The notes beneath the pieces were generated by a model that searched no databases, was not told the DNA's origin, and worked only from the letters and a program-made list of their open reading frames with translations. Positions 58,739-64,000 of a stretch of 64,000 nucleotides of DNA are shown in pieces. The DNA comes from Burkholderiaceae bacterium (GTDB lineage Bacteria > Pseudomonadota > Gammaproteobacteria > Burkholderiales > Burkholderiaceae_C): NCBI GenBank assembly GCA_031253795.1, contig JAIRVR010000017.1, positions 62,001 through 126,000 of the forward strand. Reading direction: 5' to 3'. Position numbers and translations under genes: made by a program. Numbering within the stretch: the stretch's first letter is position 1; every line of letters starts with the position of its first letter.

Positions 58739-60595
58739 TCAGCCCCGCCTGCGGCCCGCCAGCCGCTGCACCACGTCCGCGAGGCGATCGATTTCCTCGG
58801 TGGTGTTGTAGAAGGCCAGCGAGGGCCGCACCGTGGTTTCCACGCCGAAGCGCCGCAATATGGGCTGGGCGCAGTGGTGGCCGGTGCGCACGGCAATGCC
58901 TTCGGCGTTCAGCGCCTCGCCCACTTCGGCTGTGGTGTAGCCCTGCAGCACGAAGGACAGCACGCTGGCCTTGTCGGCCGCCGTGCCGATGAGGCGCAGG
59001 CCGGGGATGGCCGACAGCGCCCGCGTCCCGTATTGCAGCAGCGCATGCTCGTAGCGCGCGATGCGCTCCATGCCCAGGGCCTGCACATAGTCGATGGCCG
59101 CGCCCAGGCCCACGGCGTCGGCGATATTGCCGGTGCCGGCCTCGAAGGTATTGGGCAGGGGCTGGTAGACGGTCTTCTCGAAGGTCACGTCGGCAATCAT
59201 GTTGCCGCCGCCCTGCCAGGGTGGCATGTCCTCCAGCACCTCGCGCCGTCCCCAGACCACGCCGATGCCCGTGGGTCCGAAGACCTTGTGGCCCGAGAAC
59301 ACGAAGAAGTCCGCGCCGATGGCCTGCACATCGACGGCCATGTGCGAGACCGACTGCGCGCCATCGACCAGGGTCCTGGCGCCCGCGTGGCGGGCCAGCT
59401 CCACGATGCGCCGCACGGGAACGACCGTGCCCAGCGCATTCGAGACCTGGGTGACGGCGACGATTTTCGTGCGCGGGCCCAGCAGCTTCTGGTATTCGTC
59501 CAGCAGCACCTGGCCCGTGTCGTCCACGGGGATGACGCGGATCCTCGCGCCCTTGGCGGCCGCCAATTGCTGCCAGGGCACGATGTTGGCATGGTGCTCC
59601 AGGTGGGAGACGATGATTTCATCGCCTTCGCCCACATGCCTGTCACCCCAGCTCTTGGCCACCAGGTTGATGGCCTCGGTGGTGCCGCGCACGAAGATGA
59701 CTTCGTTCACATCGGGCGCATTGAGAAAGCGCCGCACGCGCTCGCGCGCGCCCTCGTAGGCATCGGTGGCGCGGGCCGCCAGGGCGTGGGCTGCGCGGTG
59801 GATGTTGGAGTTTTCGTGCGTGTAGAAATGGCGCAGCCGCTCGATCACCGCATGCGGCTTGTGCGTGGTCGCGGCATTGTCCAGCCAGGCCAGCGGCCGG
59901 CCGTTGACGCGCTCGGACAGGATGGGAAAGTCGCGCCGCACGGCATGCACGTCGAAGGGGGCGGTGGCGTCACCGGCATCACCGGCGTGTCCGCCGTTTC
60001 CGGCGGCGGGCCTGTGCAGCGGGTGGGCCGGCGTGGTGTAGCCGGCCGGCAGCACCACCGGGTCCACGAAGTAAAAGCGCGGCTCGGTCGATGGCACGGT
60101 GGAAGGGATGGCGGCGCCTTCGGTGGCCACGCCCACGCGTGGCACGCCGACCGTGGCGAAGGGCAGGGCCGCGAGCGCATCCAGCGGGTCCTGCGGGCCC
60201 TGGGCCACGCCCAGCGCCTGGGAGCCCAGGCGCGGCTCGTAGGCGGGCAGGCTGCCCACCGCCTGATCGGGCAGGCCGTTGCCGGCCTGGGCGTGGGGCA
60301 GCAGGGCCGGCGTGCGGTGGGCCAGCGAGGCCAGCGGGCCCGGCGAGGCCGGCAGCAGATTGCCGCCCGGCAGCTGGCCCTGGGGCAGGGGCGTGCCCGG
60401 AATGCCGGGGCCCAGGCCCGCGGGGCTGGCCAGGGGCGATCCCGGGGGCGCCACGTTGACCGGCGCCTGAACGCCCGCAGGCAGGGCCGCGGCCTGTCCG
60501 GGCGCGGCGGAAAACAGGGCGTTGGCCATGCGTGCCAGCGCCTCGGGGTCAAAGGGCGCCTGGGGCGCCACGGAGGAGATTGCAGACACGGTCAC
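58739..60595 (-). CDS. Encapsulin-associated cysteine desulfurase (SufS type) with long N-terminal cargo region
   Basis: A 618-residue protein. Residues 1-213 are Pro/Gly/Ala/Leu-rich and look disordered. From about 214 comes a full class II (SufS/CsdA) cysteine desulfurase: LAWLDNAATTHKP, THENSNIHRAAH, PLP lysine K437 in VFSGHKVFG and catalytic C575 in RTGHHCAQPIL. It turns cysteine into alanine plus persulfide sulfur. In family 2A encapsulin systems the extended N-terminus directs the enzyme into the shell. The start is a GTG at 60595, 12 bases after the encapsulin stop, with AAGGA seven bases upstream. GTG 60589 is an alternative. Confidence 0.9.
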   Translation of the reverse strand: MTVSAISSVAPQAPFDPEALARMANALFSAAPGQAAALPAGVQAPVNVAPPGSPLASPAGLGPGIPGTPLPQGQLPGGNLLPASPGPLASLAHRTPALLPHAQAGNGLPDQAVGSLPAYEPRLGSQALGVAQGPQDPLDALAALPFATVGVPRVGVATEGAAIPSTVPSTEPRFYFVDPVVLPAGYTTPAHPLHRPAAGNGGHAGDAGDATAPFDVHAVRRDFPILSERVNGRPLAWLDNAATTHKPHAVIERLRHFYTHENSNIHRAAHALAARATDAYEGARERVRRFLNAPDVNEVIFVRGTTEAINLVAKSWGDRHVGEGDEIIVSHLEHHANIVPWQQLAAAKGARIRVIPVDDTGQVLLDEYQKLLGPRTKIVAVTQVSNALGTVVPVRRIVELARHAGARTLVDGAQSVSHMAVDVQAIGADFFVFSGHKVFGPTGIGVVWGRREVLEDMPPWQGGGNMIADVTFEKTVYQPLPNTFEAGTGNIADAVGLGAAIDYVQALGMERIARYEHALLQYGTRALSAIPGLRLIGTAADKASVLSFVLQGYTTAEVGEALNAEGIAVRTGHHCAQPILRRFGVETTVRPSLAFYNTTEEIDRLADVVQRLAGRRRG

Positions 60596-60606
60596 CGCCC
60601 CGTCCT

Positions 60607-61539
60607 TTACTTGTAGGTGTCGGGATAGTCGTGGTACTTGCCGATCTCGACATCGTCGAGCACGGCCAGTGCATCGGGCGTGAGCACGGCCAGCGAGCAG
60701 TACAGCGAAATCAGGTACGAGGCGATGGCATGGTTGTTGATGCCCATGAAGCGCACCGACAGCCCCGGGCTTTGCTCTCCGGGCAGGCCGGGCTGGTACA
60801 GGCCGACCACGCCCTGGCGCTTTTCGCCCACGCGCAGCAGCAGGATCTTGCTCTTGCCGTCGGCCACGGGCACCTTGTCCGAGGGGATGAGGGGAATGCC
60901 GCGCCAGGTGATGAACTGCGAGCCGAACAGGCTGACCGTGGGCGGCGGCGTGCCGCGGCGAGTGGCCTCGCGGCCGAAGGCGGCAATGGCCAGCGGATGC
61001 GCGAGGAAGAAGGCGGGCTCCTTCCATACCTTGGTCAGCAGCTCGTCCAGGTCATCGGGCGTGGGCGCGCCGGTCAGCGGGAAGATGCGCTGCTCCTCGG
61101 CCACCTGGGCCAGCAGGCCATAGTCGGGGTTGTTGATCAGCTCGCTTTCCTGGTTCTCCTTGATGGTCTCTATGGTCAGGCGCAGCTGTTCCTTAATCTG
61201 GTCGTGCGGGCTGCTGTAGAGGTCGGAGATGCGCGTGTGCACATCGAGGATGGTGGAGACGGCGTTGAGGAAGTACTCGCGCGGCTGCTCCTCGTAGTCC
61301 ACGAAGGTGCGCGGCAGCTGGTTCTCTTCCTGCCTGGCCGTGCAGGTGACGCGGATGGCCTCGGGATTCTTGACGCGGTTGAGGCGGTAGATGCCCGCTT
61401 CCACGGGGGCCCATTGCAGCAGGTGCGTCAGCCAGCGCGGGCTGATGGTGGAAAGCTGGGGAACGGTCTTGGTTGCATTGGCCAATTGCCGCGCGGCGTT
61501 ATCGCCGAGCGCGGTCGTGCCACCCACTGTTGCCGACAT
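60607..61539 (-). CDS. Family 2A encapsulin shell protein (SrpI-like)
   Basis: A 310-residue HK97-fold shell protein of the SrpI type, recognisable by ISPRWLTHLLQWAPVEAGIY, TARQEENQLPRTFVDYEEQP, QIKEQLRLTIETIKENQESE and NNPDYGLLAQVAEEQRIFPL, then TPDDLDELLTKVWKEPAFFL and GINNHAIASYLISLYCSLAV. Sixty copies would form a T=1 cage of about 24 nm. It is flanked by the cysteine desulfurase it should enclose and by serine acetyltransferase and rhodanese genes. The known family function is sequestration of sulfur made by the cargo desulfurase. Confidence 0.93.
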   Translation of the reverse strand: MSATVGGTTALGDNAARQLANATKTVPQLSTISPRWLTHLLQWAPVEAGIYRLNRVKNPEAIRVTCTARQEENQLPRTFVDYEEQPREYFLNAVSTILDVHTRISDLYSSPHDQIKEQLRLTIETIKENQESELINNPDYGLLAQVAEEQRIFPLTGAPTPDDLDELLTKVWKEPAFFLAHPLAIAAFGREATRRGTPPPTVSLFGSQFITWRGIPLIPSDKVPVADGKSKILLLRVGEKRQGVVGLYQPGLPGEQSPGLSVRFMGINNHAIASYLISLYCSLAVLTPDALAVLDDVEIGKYHDYPDTYK

Positions 61540-61618
61540 GTGCAGACTCCGTAAATCAGTTCAGAAAGGGACGGGAGGAAAAAAAACAGGGCCAGTGTCC
61601 GGCCCCGTGCACATGCCT

Positions 61619-61891
61619 TCAACATGCTATAGCCGCCAAGTGCAGGCCGCGTACCAGCTGGGCCTGGGCCACGGCCTCGCCGCGCATGACCAGGGCCGAG
61701 GGCGGCACGCCCAGCGAGACGGCCAGCTTCTCCACCGTGACCAGGGAGGCGATGACGCGGCCGCGCTCGATCTCGCCGACATAGGAACGGTTGAGGTCCG
61801 AGTACTCGGCCAGCCGCTCCTGCGACCAGCCCTGGGCCTCGCGGGCCTGGCGCACGGCGATGCCGAAGCTCGATACCAGGGGCGTGCTCAT
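61619..61891 (-). CDS. XRE-family HTH regulator of the encapsulin cluster
   Basis: A 90-residue single-domain Cro/CI-type regulator: GIAVRQAREAQGWSQERLAE, YSDLNRSYVGEIERGRVIAS and LEKLAVSLGV-like VEKLAVSLGVPPSALV. It lies inside the encapsulin operon between the acetyltransferase (ATGA overlap at 61888) and the shell gene (79-base gap). Its position suggests it controls the cluster, possibly in response to sulfur status. The short size leaves no separate ligand domain, apart from about 20 C-terminal residues with a terminal Cys. Confidence 0.85.
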   Translation of the reverse strand: MSTPLVSSFGIAVRQAREAQGWSQERLAEYSDLNRSYVGEIERGRVIASLVTVEKLAVSLGVPPSALVMRGEAVAQAQLVRGLHLAAIAC

Positions 61892-62802
61892 GCAGCCACC
61901 TCCTGCGCCGGCTGCCGGCGCTCGCGTGCATGGGCCTGGGTGACATGCACGCCGGCCGGCACGTCATAGGTCACCCAGACATTGCCGCCGATGACGGCGC
62001 CACGCCCCAGCGTGACGCGGCCCAGGATGGTCGCGCCCGCGTAGATGACCACATCGTCCTCCACCACGGGGTGGCGCGGCAGGCCCTTGCGCAGCTGGCC
62101 CTGCTCGTCGGTGGGAAAGCGCTTGGCCCCCAGGGTCACGGCCTGGTACAGGCGCACGCGCTCGCCGATGATGGCGGTCTCGCCGATCACCACGCCTGTG
62201 CCGTGGTCGATGAAAAATCCCCGCCCGATCTGGGCCCCGGGGTGGATGTCGATGCCGGTCTGGCCATGGGCCAGCTCGGCCACGATGCGTGCCAGCAGCG
62301 GCTGGCCCAGCAGGTACAGCTGGTGGGCCAGCCGGTGGTGGACCATGGCCAGCACGCCCGGATAGCACAGCAGCACCTCGTCCACGCTGCGCGCGGCGGG
62401 GTCGCCGTGGAAGGCGGCCAGCACATCGCTGTCCAGCAGGCGCCGGATCTGGGGCAGGGCCTCGGCGAAGGCCCTTGCGATGTCCAGGGCCATGGCATCG
62501 GCGCTCAGCGAGGAATGCGCGCCGCCCAGGCGAAGCTCCAGCCGTATCTGGCCCAGCAGGGCGTGCAGGGCCGTGTCCAGCTGGTGGGCCACGAAGATGT
62601 CCTCGCTTTCCTGGCGCAGGTCATGGGGTCCGAGGCGCATGGGAAACAGGGCGCCCTTGAGCTGGTCGACGATGGTCGCCAGCGCTTCGCGCGAGGGAAA
62701 TTCCCGGGCCCCGGGCTCCTGGGAGCGGCCGTGGGCCTCGCGCCATTCGCGGCGCACCGCGTGCAGGCTCTGGGTGAGGTGGGCGATGTCGAAGCTGGCC
62801 AT
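61888..62802 (-). CDS. Serine O-acetyltransferase (EpsC type)
   Basis: A 304-residue protein that acetylates serine with acetyl-CoA, the first step of cysteine synthesis. An N-terminal helical domain (about 150 residues) precedes the left-handed beta helix with GIDIHPGAQIGRGFFIDHGT, GVVIGETAIIGERVRLYQAV, TLGAKRFPTDEQGQLRKGLP and IYAGATILGRVTLGRGAVIG. The length and the HPGAQIG start match EpsC-like SATs that occur with family 2A encapsulins. It would supply O-acetylserine for cysteine, the desulfurase substrate. Confidence 0.92.
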   Translation of the reverse strand: MASFDIAHLTQSLHAVRREWREAHGRSQEPGAREFPSREALATIVDQLKGALFPMRLGPHDLRQESEDIFVAHQLDTALHALLGQIRLELRLGGAHSSLSADAMALDIARAFAEALPQIRRLLDSDVLAAFHGDPAARSVDEVLLCYPGVLAMVHHRLAHQLYLLGQPLLARIVAELAHGQTGIDIHPGAQIGRGFFIDHGTGVVIGETAIIGERVRLYQAVTLGAKRFPTDEQGQLRKGLPRHPVVEDDVVIYAGATILGRVTLGRGAVIGGNVWVTYDVPAGVHVTQAHARERRQPAQEVAA

Positions 62803-62958
62803 GTTCTGGTCCTTTCAGTGATCCGTTGCGCTATGCGCCTGCCGCAGCGCATGAAATCGGCACGGCCCGCCCCGGAACTCCGGGAAAGGGCCAGGGCCGG
62901 CCGCGCCGAGGCTGTGGCTTCGCCTCGGGGGAAGGCGCGAAGCGGCTCAGGGTGTGTT

Positions 62959-63438
62959 TCAGTCCTGCACCCAGGGCAGGCCGTGCAGGCGCCAGCCATC
63001 GCTGCTGCCGCGCTGCTGCCGGGCGTCGATCTCGCCCTCGAAGCCTTCGAGCACGTTGAAGACATGGGCGAAGCCTGCCTGGGCCGCCGCCTGGGCCGCA
63101 AGCACCGAGCGCTTTCCGCTGCGGCACAGCAGCAGGGCCACGGCCTGCTTGCCGCCGTGGGCAGCCAGCCGGGCCTCCAGTTCGCGCACGAAACGCGGGT
63201 TGCGGGTCAGCGCCGTCCCCGTGGCCCAGGCCACATGCAGGCTGCCGGGCACCTGGCCGACGAACTTGCGCTCCTCGGCCGTGCGCACATCGACCAGCAC
63301 GGCCTGACCGGCCTGGACCAGGGCCCAGGCCACGGGCGGGCGCACGCCGCCGGCGTGGCCCAGGCCCTGTTCATGGGCGTGCTCCTGCGCCTGTTCCAGT
63401 GCCTCGGGCAGGGTGGTTTCCAATGCGGGGGCTGTCAT
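62959..63438 (-). CDS. Rhodanese-domain sulfurtransferase
   Basis: A 159-residue protein with one rhodanese domain: AVLVDVRTAEERKFVGQVPG, and active-site C105 in LLLCRSGKRS, intact. The C-terminal extension includes EGFEGEIDARQQRGSSDGWR, as in encapsulin-associated rhodaneses. It can carry persulfide sulfur between donor and acceptor. It is the first gene of the encapsulin cluster; 156 bases with no gene but a GGAACTCC hairpin separate it from the acetyltransferase, so it may be partly independent. Confidence 0.9.
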   Translation of the reverse strand: MTAPALETTLPEALEQAQEHAHEQGLGHAGGVRPPVAWALVQAGQAVLVDVRTAEERKFVGQVPGSLHVAWATGTALTRNPRFVRELEARLAAHGGKQAVALLLCRSGKRSVLAAQAAAQAGFAHVFNVLEGFEGEIDARQQRGSSDGWRLHGLPWVQD

Positions 63439-63480
63439 GGCTTCGTTGTCCTCTGTCTGCGGTGGTGGCTATAGGCACCA

Positions 63481-63508
63481 ATCTAAGAACAGGAACCCTG
63501 CCGGACAA
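63481..63508 (-). promoter_or_regulatory. Candidate promoter for the encapsulin cluster
   Basis: On the minus strand TTGTCC (63508-63503) and TTAGAT (63486-63481), with a 16-base spacer, resemble -35 and -10 elements and lie 43-70 bases upstream of the rhodanese start. Each hexamer has about four matches to the consensus, so the call is weak. Confidence 0.3.
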
Positions 63509-63596
63509 CGAATGAAAGCTGGCGTTGATAGAAGCAAAACGTCTAAGGCGCGCCGGTCGCCCTGGCCGGTCACCCTCGCCGGTCGCCCTGCGCGGG

Positions 63597-64000
63597 CTAC
63601 GCCCGGCCGGCCAGCTTGGACAGGCGCCAGCGCACCAGGTCGTCGGCACCGGGACCGGCCTGTACGCGCAACTCGGACAGGGGCACGGCCTCGCCCGTGT
63701 CCTGCTCCACCAGGGCCAGGCGTACGGGGCGGCCCGTGCCGGCACGCACGAACTGCAGGGGGGCCGGCTCCCCCGACTGCCCGCGCCATTGGTCGCCGAC
63801 CTGGGCCAGGGCCTGGATCACCAGGGACAGCTCGCGGCCGCGGGCCGTGAGCAGGTATTCGTGGCGCTCGGGGCTGCTCTGGTAGGGGCGGCGCTCGATC
63901 AGGCCCGACTGCTCCAGCTGGCGCAGCCGGTCGGTCAGCGTGGCATTGGTGATGCCCGTGGATTTCTTCAGGTCGTCGTAGCGGCGCAGGCCCAGCATCA
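63597..64000 (-). CDS. HxlR-family HTH regulator (5' end outside window)
   Basis: At least 133 residues of an HxlR/MarR-like winged-helix regulator: LGLRRYDDLKKSTGITNATL, TDRLRQLEQSGLIERRPYQ and EYLLTARGRELSLVIQALAQ. The N-terminal Cys-Pro-rich start and first helices of the family (which precede the LGLRRYDDL segment) are missing, so the true start lies beyond 64000. The C-terminal half (after residue 70) is longer than in simple HxlR proteins, matching the type with an added small domain. Its target is unknown; it reads away from the encapsulin cluster in the same orientation. Confidence 0.85.
   Translation of the reverse strand, partial: MLGLRRYDDLKKSTGITNATLTDRLRQLEQSGLIERRPYQSSPERHEYLLTARGRELSLVIQALAQVGDQWRGQSGEPAPLQFVRAGTGRPVRLALVEQDTGEAVPLSELRVQAGPGADDLVRWRLSKLAGRA

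Noticed and set aside
1-64000. rRNA, tRNA or riboswitch genes
   Set aside because: I found no tRNA-like cloverleaf with TTCGA arm, no rRNA segments and no recognisable riboswitch consensus; short or diverged RNAs could be missed by eye.

Overview
The window is very GC-rich, densely coded bacterial chromosome. The many LysR regulators, the Bug (TctC-type) solute-binding proteins without membrane partners, an Omp32-like porin and the typical beta-proteobacterial gene families point to a Comamonadaceae member (Delftia/Comamonas/Acidovorax type). That placement is inference from protein families only. I see no rRNA, tRNA, CRISPR array, insertion sequence or prophage, and no gap above 300 bases without a gene.

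Layout. 1-7.1 kb: a truncated exported gene and its divergent LysR, a zinc alcohol dehydrogenase with its LysR, a CLC chloride/proton exchanger, and a TonB siderophore receptor with a Fur-like site. 7.25-9.17 kb: a compact three-gene cassette (Phd/YefM-like protein, degenerate PIN-domain protein, patatin-like phospholipase) behind a palindromic TGTACA operator. This is the most unusual locus in the window. 9.25-13.0 kb: GntR regulator, IlvD/Edd dehydratase and divergent Bug protein. 13.05-20.9 kb: MFS exporter, two AraC regulators, and an operon of AhpD-like protein, acyl-CoA-dehydrogenase-like flavoprotein and a complete nitrate/sulfonate-type ABC importer. 20.9-26.8 kb: LysR, porin, Bug, CocE-type hydrolase, SDR. 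26.8-30.8 kb: a LexA-box-controlled DNA repair pair (FAN1-type VRR-NUC nuclease plus XPD/DinG-type Fe-S helicase with an N-terminal nuclease domain). 30.9-32.7 kb: a double TonB_C protein and an exported collagen-like protein. 32.7-37.7 kb: LysR, swivel-first aconitase-family hydratase, Bug, RraA-family protein, VOC protein.

37.75-45.7 kb: TetR regulator divergent from an eight-gene lipid-modification operon (flavin oxidoreductase, DUF1365, cyclopropane-fatty-acid-synthase-like methyltransferase, chalcone-isomerase-like protein, transporter, DUF3833 lipoprotein, SDR, NTF2-like). 45.8-48.8 kb: three-gene ABC exporter and a RidA protein. 48.8-50.8 kb: small Cys-rich protein, DUF4180/HTH pair, LysR. 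50.9-58.6 kb: alpha-hydroxy-acid oxidase, Kef-type antiporter, LysR-Bug-isopropylmalate-dehydrogenase-like group, LysR-RidA pair.

58.6-63.4 kb: a five-gene family 2A encapsulin cluster (rhodanese, serine acetyltransferase, XRE regulator, SrpI-like shell protein, cysteine desulfurase with a long disordered N-terminus), which I read as a sulfur-storage nanocompartment. The window ends inside an HxlR-type regulator.

Themes. Uptake and breakdown of organic acids recurs: each Bug gene sits next to a catabolic enzyme and a regulator. Sulfur handling appears in the encapsulin locus and possibly in the ABC importer locus. Several intergenic regions carry clear dyad operators that tie regulators to targets.
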